NCBI GenBank assembly: GCA_002633025.1
Contig: NMRB01001535.1
Span: forward strand, 102,402-166,401
DNA length: 64,000 nt
Direction of reading: 5' to 3'
DNA from: Notospermus geniculatus
Lineage: Eukaryota; Nemertea; Pilidiophora; Heteronemertea; Lineidae
This document shows positions 13,461-26,166 of this stretch, piece by piece. Every line of letters begins with the position of its first letter. Position 1 is the stretch's first letter. Under the pieces are notes generated by a model. That model was not told the DNA's origin and made no database searches. It worked only from the letters and a program-made list of their open reading frames with translations. The translations under genes were made by a program, and so were the position numbers.

Positions 13461-14842
13461 AATGCCGTATTTGCTGCTCAACTCATTATTTTTTTACTGA
13501 GATCAAAAGAATTTTGCACTTGGTTATTTCGGGAGGGATTTTTTACTGGGATCAGAATTTTGCACTTGATAACAATGGTTATTTCGGGAGAGATTCCCGG
13601 ATTAGGAACAATAGCGGGATTAGGGCTTCGTATTTCTTGTGTGTTGACGAGCACGCGACGAACGTAACGATAGTCTCTAACGGCATCTTCTTTGAAAGAC
13701 AAGTGAGTTTGAAAATCAAGCTAAGAAATCAACCCCTCTTCTCTTAAACAAGAAATATTTCTACAGGCAGCAGGGAAGTGGCTCAGGGATGCTATTGAAC
13801 TTTGATTGAAAGCAAATCCTGTTATACAAATTACGACATCTTCGTGTCTATTTTAACATCAATGGTATCACGAGATGAGATTTTTGAGAAGACAGAGGAC
13901 AGATCTTTTGATGCTGGCACTTAGTTGATTGGTGTTTGTCTTTATTTAGCGGGTGCTGGGATGTGGCTGCAGACGTGACGACCTGAGGGTCGATCACACT
14001 GGCGATGTATTGATATGACGTCATTGGGTTCAAGTACATGTAACTGTTTTAAAGCTCTACTGATGCACAGGCGCAGTGTCTTGCTTGATCTGCCCTACTT
14101 TAGAGGATTTTGGAATGGCTCTGACATATAACCAGAGGGGTGCAAGGTGCAATTAGGTCAGTGGCTCAGATCAACCAGATGATGTAAGATTATGTAAAAC
14201 GAGTCAAAGTGGGAAGGTGTATTTCTGCAACAAATTTGCTAAGGCCTCGTTTACCTAATACATAGTATAAAACGTGTTGCCAGCATTCCTTATTTATGAC
14301 AGGCTCATCTCATTGCCTTTCCTATCGACTGTTTGATTTACAAGCATCCGACGGTGTAAGAAAATGTTTCAACTGGCAAATTTTGAGCAATAAAACGCAC
14401 TCGGTTCGATAACCAGAGGAATTGCGCTGTAAAATTATCCTTCTTTGGAGGGGAAAGAGGCCATTAAATAAGCATTCTAATTCAATTAGCAATTGGCCAA
14501 GAGATAATCAGTAGATAGGTTAAAGGCTGCCTTGGGACAGATTGAACCATGAACCGACTCATTCACTTGTAAAATCGTTCGGAATCAATCAGCCTGCATC
14601 TAATTGGTCACGTGATCATGGCTGCCTTGGTAGACGAGTCCATCAATCATCATTGTTTTGTTTGGTGCATTGTGGGCCAAACGTTTGGATGGATTCTACT
14701 TCTATACGACATTTTGACAACTACCAGTAAGTTGGGGATCAGGGTTAACTGCAGAACAATTTGGTCGCAAGGTCCTGATATCGTCAATGTATATTCAAGA
14801 TGCAGAATAGCACAAAAATTGCCACACAAAATGATAATAAGC

Positions 14843-14934
14843 AAGAAGTCAATCTCCAGAATTCACGAATTTTCGACCCCAACCGGGGTCTTTTTCAAGT
14901 GGAACTTTACAATCTGAAACTCTAGAAAAGACTG
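14843..14934 (-). repeat. Hammerhead-like 92-bp repeat, copy 1
   Basis: Near-identical to 56681-56771. On the minus strand a hairpin GACCCCGGTTGGGGTC is followed directly by GAAA, then by a small AATTC-GT-GAATT hairpin, and preceded by CCACTTGAAAAA. This order resembles a hammerhead ribozyme with a degenerate CUGANGA core. Confidence 0.6.
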
Positions 14935-15095
14935 CTGTCAATGTATTGAAAGACTATTGTCAATGTATATTCATTGCGAATGTCATGCCAAAGGGACAGG
15001 ATTACGATTTCTAAAATGTATGTTCATGCATCATCATGTCCCTCCGTCCATCCGTTATTGCGACCTTTCGAACGGTCGTCTCTGTCTGTCTGGCC

Positions 15096-15130
15096 GTCCG
15101 TCCATCCATCCATCCATCCATCCATCCATC
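15096..15130 (+). repeat. (CATC)n microsatellite
   Basis: About nine CATC units after a short CGTC run. No gene overlaps it. Confidence 0.95.
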
Positions 15131-17369
15131 AGTCTCTCTGTGTAATTTTTGATTTCCTCGCCCAAATCACTCCTCATTCTGTCACAAACCTCCCCACGGT
15201 CATATCCACCATGATGTCACAACGAATGTGGAGAAATTAATGCACTGTCAAAGTTGACAGTAAATTAAAAACTGGTCTGTGACAAGATCCCAAAGATGAT
15301 GAAGTCAGATCGCGGAGCAAGGAGATTATAATTGAAAATAGATCCGTTTCGCGTCTGCTGGTAGCCGAATGGTTAAATATAACGACTATCTCAAACCCAT
15401 CGATGAAGTTGACATCACAACATAAGATTGCCTCCTCTTATTATTTTTAGGGCAAAACTAGTTATTCTGTGATCAATTTCTAAGATTTGAATCAGAGAGA
15501 AAACAGCTAGGTTTCTTGGAAGAAATGATTTTGTTCGCTGTCTTGAGAATAACGATAACGGCGGATTAATTTTAGATCAAACTTTATTCGCTGATTCTTG
15601 TGGTCGTCTTCTAGGTCAAAACCCAAAATATAAGTAGGCCTACGGTACACGAAATGGTATTTCAAGACATGCGTTTCACAGTGAAGTACCAAAAATGACG
15701 CACATTTCAAACAATTCGATCAAATATGGCGGCTGGATTTCAACAGCTTATCACCGATATTGGTATTATCGATACTTCGATCCGCAAGATTGAAATGTAG
15801 TTTCCACGCAACCTTATTTTTTCATAGGGACGCGTGTTTGCCGCTATATATTTCGTTTCTGAAACATCCGTCGATGTATGTATGTAATATTTCATTGATT
15901 TGCTATATGTACAGGCTCATCGATCCGTTTTCAATTGAGGAAGACACTGAATTGGAAAGGTCAACATAACAACTTCACAAAGAGACGCTCACACACACTG
16001 TATCTGCCTCCCAGGGGTCGTGTTAGTCAGGACTTGTCAATCACCCGTGATATCCTGCCGAGAGATCGGCGTGGGGGTACCAAAGGAGTCAATCAAAACT
16101 ACTCATTGTAGTGTATTGGGTTTTCAAAAAGTGTTCAGGTACCTCAATTATGCGTCAATGGCCCCTTGGCGAAATCCGCCGATGTTGTATATAATGTAGT
16201 GTGTGTGTGGCCGACCATGATCATACGTACTATGTCTACCCTTGACCATGACCCTTCACTCCCAGCAGATTCTTGCGCGGGGCTTCAAGAGTGACCAATC
16301 AGATGACAGGCGTATTATGGCTTGACCGCGCGGGGGCTGTGTGACCAATCAGATGAGAGGAGCAAGTATTATGGCCTTGACCGCGCGGGGGCTTCAGGAG
16401 TGACCAATCAGATGTGCGTACCATGGATAAAATCAACCAATCCTTTCCCCTTCGTCTTTTTTTACGATCAGTACACGTGGATATTTCTAACCCCATTTCA
16501 TCCAGGCTGTTACGGAGTTGATTTGATACTTGATGGTGTCACCCCAGGCAATATGGTCAGGTGGCAACACAAAATCCCCTTAGTTATATGGCTTTGCTAT
16601 CGATCTCTTTAAGTCCTTGTCCGGAGACAATTCAGCGGTGTACTGGGCACACAAATTGGAGGCGCTCTTAACAAATATTGTGGGTGTTTGATAGGGGGAC
16701 AAAATGTAGCCCTTGGACCGGACAAACACCTTCTTCAGGTGCTGCTGAACGTGAGAGTTTTCTTGCACGAGTTAGCTGAAACCAACAAAACAATAGTGAC
16801 TAGTGCATTAAGAAACAGTTAAGTCTATACTGTGACGATTTGTTGTGCAAATGGTCATTCTCAAAACATTTTTCATATAATTTACGTTGACTCTATTATA
16901 CTAGGAACAGAGTTGAAGCACGATACCGATATTCACTTTGTCCATTGATCCGACTTCGATAGATTAAACAGCGATATCGAACAGTGAAAGGAAAAGTTAA
17001 ATTTAGCGAAGAGAAACAAGGAACAAAGCGCCATGGCATTTCTGAAGGTTTGCGCGCCTATGACGCGGTCACGTGTCTATTTATGGGGGCTGTATATGAA
17101 GGAGCTAAATATATGAAGGGATCGAATCGGGCTGAATTCCAGCGCTATTTATGGAAAAAACTGTAGGATCAAAAGGAATGATTAAAGAAGCCAGCTGACT
17201 GCCATTGCACAAGGCCAGACTAGTGCCAATAGTGACCGTTTTACAAACAATTTTCCTTATAAAACGCCACAAAATGGCATGATTAACTGAGCAAATGTTA
17301 CGTACGGAGTGACCCAGCTTGGGGATTCCTCATTCGTACGGAGATTGCATTACCCTCTTCCTTTATGGG
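15131..17369. other. Gene-free stretch
   Basis: Nothing recognised except a locally repeated 50-60-bp unit at 16280-16415 built around GTGACCAATCAGATG and TTGACCGCGCGGGGGCTT (three copies). CCAATCAGATG is a CCAAT-type sequence, but no promoter is evident. Confidence 0.4.
16280..16415 (+). repeat. Three-copy short repeat with CCAAT boxes
   Basis: Three spaced copies of GCGCGGGGGCT followed by GTGACCAATCAGATG. Each unit holds a CCAAT element. Could be a small decaying tandem array. Confidence 0.7.
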
Positions 17370-17618
17370 TGGCGTCCACTAGAGCGCCGACAACGCTAGG
17401 AAGGGTTCGGGAAGCAAATGTGTCGTTTCGGCATTGCTTCCGCATCAAGTCCTATTGGTCGTTTTACCCTTTCCCGAACGTGCAGAAATGCCGCGAACTG
17501 TTCAGGAATGATGAAGACAGTGAACGGAACCTTTCAAGAATATGCGGAGAGGTTGCCGAATGAATGCGGATTCACTAAATTTGCATTCCGCGTCTTGTCC
17601 GCGCCCTAGTGGACGCCA
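17370..17618 (+). mobile_element. TIR element (MITE-like), 249 bp
   Basis: Terminal arms TGGCGTCCACTAGAGCGCCG and the complement ending CGCCCTAGTGGACGCCA. Internal half-palindromes include GGAAGGGTTCGGGAAGCAA against TTGCTTCC. No coding capacity. Confidence 0.75.
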
Positions 17619-18124
17619 GGTTTTACGGGCACGGTCAGATGTTATCGATAGGCCTATACATTACTTCAGATTTCTCCAGGATACACAAGCTGTGTGTGCA
17701 TAGTGAATGTATATGAACAGTACATGTGCAATACATGAACCATGTATCCTTTCCTGTGTCTGTCAGAGTCATCCTGCCATCAATTGTACTAAAGTGCAAC
17801 GTTTTACGAGCTAAATTTCAATTCTAGTAAATATCAAGGATTGAAAAAAAGTGGAGTAACAAAAACTCTTCCTACATACTTTGCAGTTAGTCGATTGTCA
17901 TAGCCACCGGCAACAAACTTCATGATTTGTATCAAGTCATATATAAATCTGCATGATGCTTCCACGGGTGTGAAGCCCCGCGAGTGACGTCACCACTTAT
18001 AGGCTGAGCGATTTATCTGTCAAGAACGCCTCCTAATGGAGCATTTTACGCGACACAACCGTGCTGCCACCTATGAAGCCCAGCTCCTTTCCGAGGTCGC
18101 AGTAAAACTGTGATTTCCTTACAC

Positions 18125-18399
18125 TGTTAGAAAAAACAGAAGATTTTACAGAAAATTCCTGCAGCAGAGTTTCAGGACGTGATCTGTAAAATTACAGACT
18201 CAAATAAATGCTAACAGAGACTTGACTGGAGGCTGACCAAATGATATTTTCATACGTTCTCAGAAAGCATCATTCTGGACAGTCCAATTGAGTCCAACTA
18301 ATACAGGAAAACATAAATCACACCATATGTAAATTTACAGAAGTTCCTGAAACTCTGCTGCAGGCAATTTCTGTAAAAATATTACAGAAATTTCTAACA
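18125..18399 (+). mobile_element. TIR element (MITE-like), 275 bp
   Basis: Left arm opens TGTTAGAAAAAACAG and continues CCTGCAGCAGAGTTTCAGGA; the right arm carries the complement of both and ends TTTCTAACA. Unique centre of about 100 bp, no ORF. Confidence 0.8.
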
Positions 18400-19162
18400 T
18401 ACCAAAGCCCTGTCTCCTAACAAAAGTTACTTGGTGGTTGAGGATAACGTTCAAATACGCCATTTTTCCAAACATCATCTGCCCTGACACTGCAAACTAC
18501 GTTGACCCGTCATTTGTTCAGATACCGACAAGATAATCGCATTATCCATTAATGATAATGTCACCCATGTCATGTCCTCTACTTGGGGTAATTCGCTAGA
18601 GTGGCGGTTTTATGATGTTGTTGGCCACGCGCGCCAGGCATATCAGAACCCGATGAGGTCAAAGTGGCCGAAAGACGTTATTCGAACATTCTCTATCTAT
18701 AAGTAATCTATCACCGGTCTATCAGCTGATGCCCTCGGCGAGCAGACGTGTGATTGGATTGGGTACAGTCCAAAATGTGATGATGTCGTCTATAGTGATA
18801 TGAAGTTACCTAAGATTACTGTCGATGAGACGTGGCCCCAAAATTTAAAGTAGCCTAGGAACTTTGGGTACCGTACGAAGGGGACTAGTGGAACTGTTCA
18901 TTCAGCGGTCCGCTTGACCTTTCAGACTAGTGGAGAGCACAAGTGGCAACGTGACCGGTCGAATGCGCGCCCTCTCGGTCACGAGTCCGATGCACCCTAC
19001 TGCGCCATCGCGCTTCCCAAATTCTAGACGATCGGCTATGTTTACGGTTGACGCCGTATTGGAGAAACACAGATGCAGCATCAGGAACTGAATCTATCCC
19101 GCGCGTGAGGCCAGCATCCTACGATTCTGTCAAGACTTGAAATAGCCTATACACCTGTGCTA

Positions 19163-19782
19163 CCATATCTTGAAATCTACCTTATTCAATCTGAAGGTCA
19201 CCAACACGTATAAATCTTATGATCATCGGTTAATTATATACATGTGAACGACTGGGGCTTGATTCACAAAGCACCGTTGGTTGGTACACGGGAACAAAAT
19301 GCGAACAGGTTTATCTATCATCAGAGTCCAGAAGATGGGGCTGTTTATTACATCACATGGTATTGTTGGAAAATAATTTGAAGAAACGTTCTTCCACTCA
19401 ACAATCTGAAGAATGTTTCTTCAGTTTTTTCCAGTTCATCTCCAAGGGTTTAGGAAACTTCAACAATAGATGCTCAAACCAACAGAGAGATGAGTTAATG
19501 CCGCAAAAACTGTTGATCCGGTGTCGCCATGGGATGCTCGCACTTGTTTACCACGATATCATCTTCAGCCATCCAAAGCGTCACGTTCAAGCGATATGAC
19601 GGGCCAGTATTTGCACTTCAAATTCCTTGAATTAATTAGTCAGCCATTACCTGAATTACCCTTTCGGAGATTAGATGCATTAGGTTGATTGGCATTGCAG
19701 ATGATTATGAAGGAATTCCCATCAAGAATACGGACTGACGACGTTTGGCAGCTGTTCAGCTGGTTGAAAAAGTTTTCAAGAT
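19163..19782 (+). repeat. Dispersed repeat, copy 2, ends at a single N
   Basis: Second copy of the repeat at 9225-9840. It stops exactly at the single N at 19783, beyond which the sequence differs from copy 1. That pattern suggests a contig ended inside the repeat. Confidence 0.85.
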
Positions 19783-19783
19783 N

Positions 19784-22700
19784 CCGAATAAAGATATTTG
19801 AATTATTTCATCGGTTTCGAGTTTTCTGTACGATTATTTGAGAAATTTTCGAGGTTATTTTTGACGACGCCTTCTGATTGGTCATATTGTGTACGGTGTG
19901 TACATCAATCGTGTGTGGAAAGCTATGAATGATGTCACCGTAATAAACATAGCGTGCCGCTTTATGCAAGCCTGTGGCCATCGATTCACAATGCATGCAT
20001 GGGTCATCGTGGTTCATTTAATTGCCGCTAGGCTAAATATGTATGAATATGAGTTCGTGGACTTTCATTGTTCACCCGGAGAGGATTAGGCTACTAATTT
20101 AAATTGGGTGCAGGCTTTTGGACAGGGAGGGATATTTTCGACCGAGCATAATTGGTTGCATGCTTGCGTCTATAGCATAACCGCCCATTAACTCCAAGCA
20201 AGAACTACAGGCGACTGTTGTGTCGAAACATACGAATAGTTCAAGTCTGGATTTGTGTTTCTTCGCCATCCTCCTCACCAGCCATCGAATCTATCCATGC
20301 GTTTGATTAATCCAGGTCCTTCGCTCTAATGACAAGCGCAGCTCGTAAGAAATAAGTCTGCCATTAGCTTGGAACCTTGTCGGATTTAGGGCTTTCATTT
20401 CCAGGAAAATTACAAATTTGATGAAGGCATCCATCAAAGTAGCGCATAGACATTCGATAATAAGATGAATGCACTAGTCGGGTTGATAGATCGGTTGACA
20501 AATTTCGTCTGATTTTGCACAAAGGTATCGCCTCTGTGCATGGCCCTGTCGTCTTCCAATGTGCCAAGCGTACATGTAACGACAGAGTACATGTATGGAC
20601 ATTGCGCGAAATTGGTCGATAGGGGTGACATCTCTGAGCAATATTGTAAACTAGCTTCTTACATTTTAAACACAGTTTTTACATCATAAGCAACTTGCAT
20701 GTCGTGGGCTGGGTTCCTCTAAAGAGTACGAGCAGTCACCTTGGCGTAAACTTTTCCTGGGTTAAATCTAAGGCTTGGTAGAAGCATCTTCGATAATCGA
20801 AGGCCAATCTGCTCTCCACTGCGTTACATCGCACATTACCCTTCGAGAAATAGACCAGTCGGCGGTGTATCTTGGCACCATGCCAACTTTACCCGTCGAC
20901 CAATCGTATGACACTTTATATCGGGTCTTCGGCTACAACTCTTTGTACCGCGATTCAAATTTTACAACACCGATTCTGATTGGCCTCTTCTTCTCGAGGC
21001 GGCACATACGTCGTGGACAGGTCAATTTCTCGAAGGGTGATGTGCGGTGTAACGTAGTGGTGAGCAGATCGGCCTTCGATCATCGAAGATGGGTAGAAGG
21101 AGATGACGTCAAATTGCAAGATAAGTTTAACGCCGAGTGATGCTTTATAAAGTCTTGGATTAGGCCTAGTTTTGGACTAATGTTAAGAACGTCATCTCGT
21201 GATCGGCAAGGAGTTCTTTACAGTTGCACTGTTAAACTATCATCGCGGGTTACGGTCCCAGGTGTGGTAGAGAACAAATGATATTACGATGTCATAAAAC
21301 CTTTATCAGTGACGGAATGCTTCTCATTGCAAGTCACAGACTCCCTCTGCAACCCCGATGGCTATAATCCTCAATATCTTCCGCCTAGTCGGTTCGGGGT
21401 GATCGATTCTGCCGCTTCATTGAGACATTACGGTTCGGAAATGAGCATGACGGCGATAAGGGCCAAATAGCATTAGGATGTATATATACAAGCCGATACA
21501 ACTACAAGATACCTTGGCCATTTCATCAACCAATTGCTGAAGACATGACGGCGTTATTGACCGGACAACGGGAAGAAAACCCTGGTTTTTTAGACGGTCC
21601 AATCACGGTGAGTCGTGGCTAGGTGTTGATAACGTTATTTCACACCTAACTGATGAGTATCTTTTTCCATTACTTTTTTTCTTAAGTACGGTATGACTGA
21701 TGTAAATTGTCTATTTCCTACGAAAACTGGGGTGTAAGATTGGTGAAGTGATCAAAGAAAAAACCCTATCGACTTCAGACTTGTTGCAGGCCCCAAATTG
21801 CAGATCACCACTTGATGGAGTGGTGTATCTTTGAGATAAAGCGGCCCAACTCCAAAGAGTTTTGTCATTATAATCACATTAAATCCATGATTGTTTGGTA
21901 GACATCTTGTCCATCCAACAATTATTCCGTATCATGATTTCCCTGGGGAAGTTGCTGTGTCGGATGAAATCAAAAGTAACCTATCACGTACATTTCACAA
22001 GGTATAGTGAGCCTCATCTGACATTTTTCTTATCACAAACGGCGCAGGCTCCATCGAGTACTCAACTGCATTATCTAAGGAAAATTTGGATCCTGTTCGG
22101 TGTGGTTCTCGTCTTACCGGACTTCCTTCGCTAGTTATTAAATTTGAAAATATTTCTCATCATGTCTTGTCCCCTCTGAGCTATGTTGGTGAAATACCAC
22201 GATAATGGCCGCCGGCCAGAAATGAATAACGATGCTGAAAGATTGTTATGGACGGTATGTCGTCCCATTTGGTGGCTGAGTGATGCCTTGTTTGATGTGC
22301 CGAAGAGATGCTATCATTTAATGAGTAGTTTATTAAACTTGAGGTTTATTGCCTCGTGTGATGGTGGTGAGATAGCTTGTAGTGCGTGTCAAGACGGTGG
22401 CCTAACACACACCGATCAAGTTTCGGTTTACCGGTGGCCTACGTTTGTTTTCTTTGCAAAGCAAGGTGAAATCTTTTGAAGTTGGAGTATCACCACTTTG
22501 CGGATGGTGGCCGATGCACCCCATTGGTACATTCGTCAATCTCACAGTGCTGCCTCCACAAGCTATATAGGCCTACACACATCGGCGGATGATGCCCAGG
22601 CGGGAAAGAAGGATACAGATGTGCTTTTTGTTTTTTGTGGGTTTCGGTCCAATGATGCATTAACAACATCGGCAGCCTTGATTCCACTATCTCGCCATTT

Positions 22701-23506
22701 GCTGCTGAAGACATAGTTTCGGACTTTGGCCAACTATAGCCTACTCCAAAAGCCATTTCAACAAGTTCTGCTCCAAGCTGCCAGTTTGCTGATGACCATC
22801 TCGTCAATCACACAATCAATCAACTTTCCAACAGCACACTCCGGGAGATTTCTACCGCCTACTTCTTACGGTCTGTCCGACCTTGACGACTCGGAATTGT
22901 CCATCCATCCACTGCTTGCCCTCGGGCTGCCGTGACCTGTCGTAAGCGTAGGTTGGATTTTGCCTGTAGCTCATTCACATTATTGCGAATGAGGAGGGTC
23001 GGCTGTGGGCTTGGTCTGGCGCTGAAGGAGGGAAAGTGAAAGTGGAAGAGGTGCCATCCCCGCCATCTTGTTTTTTCGGAGATTTCATGCGCGCGCATTT
23101 GTCTGGAAGGACAAACCAAATCCTGCGATTGGTTCAAAACCAAAAGGTACTTTGCATACGAGATAGGCCTACATGTACGAGAATGGTAGCAACCTAGATG
23201 GCGGATGGCCGTCGAAAAGATTTTGTGTACTGAACCATGTGTGTATTGGTGGATTTCTTTGTGTATTGTTATCGCGGGTTTTTTGATCGTTCCAGAAGTA
23301 CATTTAAACGTTAGATGACTGCAGACAAATCACAAACAAGTACTGTTAGGTTTGCCTATGTCATGTAGTTGCGTGAGTTAACATTGATTTAGACATGTAC
23401 TAAATCATTAACAAACAAGGTATAACATAACAGTCTTATTTATACACCATGGTTTGAAAAGACGGCAGCGACGAGCGGTCAATAGGACCTTTATCTGTGA
23501 AGGAAA
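19784..23506. other. Gene-free stretch
   Basis: Only chance-length ORFs; no family recognised and no clear repeat structure beyond scattered TAGGCCTA motifs. Confidence 0.4.
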
Positions 23507-23956
23507 TCTATGAGAAAATCAATGCGGTCATTATAAAATGAAAGTGAGTCTGTAAGCTTGGATTAATTACTCTCTCTTGGGGTCCAGAAAGCTCAACACT
23601 AAACGGAACTGGAGTTAATTAGGCGGCTGAGAGTTCAGCTTTCGGATTCACATTATGCGTTTTTTTTTCGATCACGTTAGGCCTATCTCTTAACTGATTG
23701 GTCGATTCTGGGCGTGAAGTCACGTGGACAAGGTCGTTTGCCCGATAGGTGCCGCTGTTGCTTTCCGTGGGATTTGATAATTCCCTGACCTTTAATCCAG
23801 ACAGAACCCTGGGACTAAATATTGAATACTGTTGAATTTAACTTGCAATAGTGAGTGTTGAATTTCGAACGTTTGAAATGCTTCAAATGGCGCTGAGCCT
23901 CTCGGTTCAAGATGGCGTCCCAGACATTTGAATGATCAATCCAAAACCCGCGGCAG

Positions 23957-24016
23957 GCAGTGCTACCATGCATCTCTTCTGAAGCGGCGACTTCACTACT
24001 GGAACCTTACAGTATT
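23957..24016 (+). repeat. 51-bp dispersed element copy
   Basis: Forward copy: GGCAGTGCTACCATG, then GCGGCGACTTCACTACTGG and CCTTACAGTA; about 8 bp longer than most. Duplicated at 25023-25080 by the larger repeat. Confidence 0.65.
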
Positions 24017-24361
24017 CTACTTGACTCAAAACAAAACCGTTTTAAAATCCACCCACTCCTACTTACAACATAAAAATACAGCCATGGATAGAACGGAGTG
24101 ATCAAATTTTAAGCCGTAATCAATATAAGTGTAGGTAGTATAAGATTCGAGATTGTTGGATGAAAACTAATCTCATCTTCTTTGTTTCCTACGGTTATGC
24201 TTATAAGCACGTCGCCTTTATTTCTTTCCCTCGCCTGCCTGTCTTCATACATCAAGGGACGTCGACGTTCCTATTAGTTCATCCTATGGAGTTCTTATCT
24301 CCAGAGAGATCCCGCACTCAAGATGGCGCCTCAGAAAAATCAGTGTGAATCCAGTACATAA

Positions 24362-24412
24362 ACAGTGCTGCCACCTATAAAGAAGCCATTTCACTCGGGT
24401 GATCACACAGTA
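24362..24412 (+). repeat. 51-bp dispersed element copy
   Basis: Forward copy with an intact left half ACAGTGCTGCCACCTATAAA and an eroded right end (ACACAGTAC). Repeated at 25423-25475. Confidence 0.65.
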
Positions 24413-24586
24413 CTTTTTTTGGAGATGCACCGAAACATTAGACCTTGGTTGTTTTCTCCCACAATTCTGTACAGATTATTTTTCTATGTTTTTTTCGTCG
24501 TTTCTAAACAACAAACATGTTAATGCGTTATGTAAACGTTTATTTATCCAATTGAAAAGTCAATATAAAGTTATGAGATATGAGCN

Positions 24587-25649
24587 TCTATGAGAAAATC
24601 AATGCGGCCATTATAAAATGAAAGTGAGTCTGTAAGCTTGGATTAATTACTCTCTCTTGGGGTCCAGAAAGCCCAACACTAAACGGAACTGGAGTTAATT
24701 AGGCGGCTGAGAGTTCAGCTTTGGGATTCACATTATGCGTTTTTTTCGATCACGTTATCTCTTAACTGATTGGTCGATTCTGGGCGTGAAGTCACGTGGA
24801 CAAGGTCGTTTGCCCGATAGGTGCCGCTGTTGCTTTCCGTGGGATTTGATAATTCCCTGACCTTTAATCCAGACAGAACCCTGGGAATAAATATTGAATA
24901 CTGTTGAATTTAACTTGCATTTAGTGAGTGTTGAATTTCGAACGTTTGAAATGCTTCAATGAGCCTCTCGGTTCAAGATGGCGTCCCAGACATTTGAATG
25001 ATCAATCCAAAACCCGCGGCAGGCAGTGCTACCATGCATCTCTTCTGAAGCGGCGACTTCACTACTGGAACCTTACAGTATTCTACTTGACTCAAAACAA
25101 AACCGTTTTAAAATCCACCCACTCCTACTTACAACATGAAAATATACAGCCATGGATAGAACGGAGTGATCAAATTTTAAGCCGTAATCAATATAAGTGT
25201 AGGTAGTATAAGATTCGAGATTGTTGGATGAAAACTAATCTCATCTTCTTTGTTTCCTACGGTTATGCTTATAAGCACGTCGCCTTTATTTCTTTCCCTC
25301 GCCTGCCTGTCTTCATACATCAAGGGACGTCGACGTTCCTATCAGTTCATCCTATGGAGTTCTCCAGAGAGATCCCGCACTCAAGATGGCGCCTCAGAAA
25401 AATCTGTGTGAATCCAGTACATAAACAGTGCTGCCACCTATAAAGAAGCCATTTCACTCGGGTGATCACACAGTACTTTTTTGGAGATGCACCGAAACAT
25501 TAGACCTTGGTTGTTTTCTCCCACAATTCTGTACAGATTATTTTTCTATGTTTTTTTTTCGTCGTTTCTAAACAACAAACATGCTAATGCATTATGTAAA
25601 CGTTTATTTGTCCAATTCAAAAGTCAATAAAAAGTTATGAGATATGAGC
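24587..25649 (+). repeat. 1.06-kb repeat, copy 2 (likely assembly duplication)
   Basis: Second member of the pair around the single N at 24586. Differences (short indels and single bases) look allelic rather than ancient. Confidence 0.9.
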
Positions 25650-25961
25650 ATACTATTAGCACATGAATATAGAGAGTATCCCTGGGCTCTATTGATAGAG
25701 CATGGATTTTTTTCATAAATGTTGCATTTTCATTATTACGTCTAACATCTTGTAATGGCTAGGTTACAATGATAATGTGAGTCTATCGCATCAGTCATTT
25801 TAGACAGAGCAGGGACCACACCCGATTGTTCTTTGCTATCAAGTTGTCTTAACAAAGGGCGTGAATTCTTGTGATGTAATCCTGCGTATAATACAAATAC
25901 TTTGACCACTATGTTCCGCTGACATGAGCCGTAGCACATGATTGGTAAATCCATTCCACTG

Positions 25962-26166
25962 ACAGTGCTGCCACCTACAGAATGCACACACCACTCACGG
26001 TACCCGACAGTAGGGAGGTTTCGAAATCAAACGATAAACGTAAACGTTAGCGACAACTTTATTTTTGTACCGAAAATGCAATACAAAATCTGGTTAATGT
26101 GTAGTATGAAAAATAACGTTGTCGTAAAGTTTTGGTTTATCGTTTGATTTCGAAACCTCCCCAGTA
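25962..26166 (+). repeat. 51-bp dispersed element copy split by a MITE
   Basis: Forward copy (ACAGTGCTGCCACCTACAGA, then CACTCACGGTACCCGACAGTA) whose right end holds the 149-bp insertion at 26013-26161. The terminal CAGTA is duplicated on both sides of the insertion. Confidence 0.75.
26013..26161 (+). mobile_element. 149-bp MITE with CAGTA target duplication
   Basis: Inverted arms GGGAGGTTTCGAAATCAAAC and the complement ending GATTTCGAAACCTCCC, with inner arms around CGATAAACGTAAAC. Five-base duplication CAGTA at 26008-26012 and 26162-26166. No coding capacity. Confidence 0.88.

Larger units (their letters stand above)
23507..24585 (+). repeat. 1.08-kb repeat, copy 1 (likely assembly duplication)
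   Basis: Begins TCTATGAGAAAATCAATGCG and ends GAGATATGAGC. Near-identical to 24587-25649, from which it is separated by one N. Contains two copies of the 51-bp dispersed element. Confidence 0.9.

Noticed and set aside
15361-15440. tRNA-like GTAGCCGAATGGTTAAAT resembling a Leu/Ser tRNA D-arm
   Set aside because: No acceptor-stem pairing, anticodon arm or B box follows at the right distance.
25681-25715. TGGGCTCTATTGATAGAGCATGGA resembling a tRNA A box (seen in part only)
   Set aside because: No B box or acceptor stem; at most an old tRNA-derived fragment.
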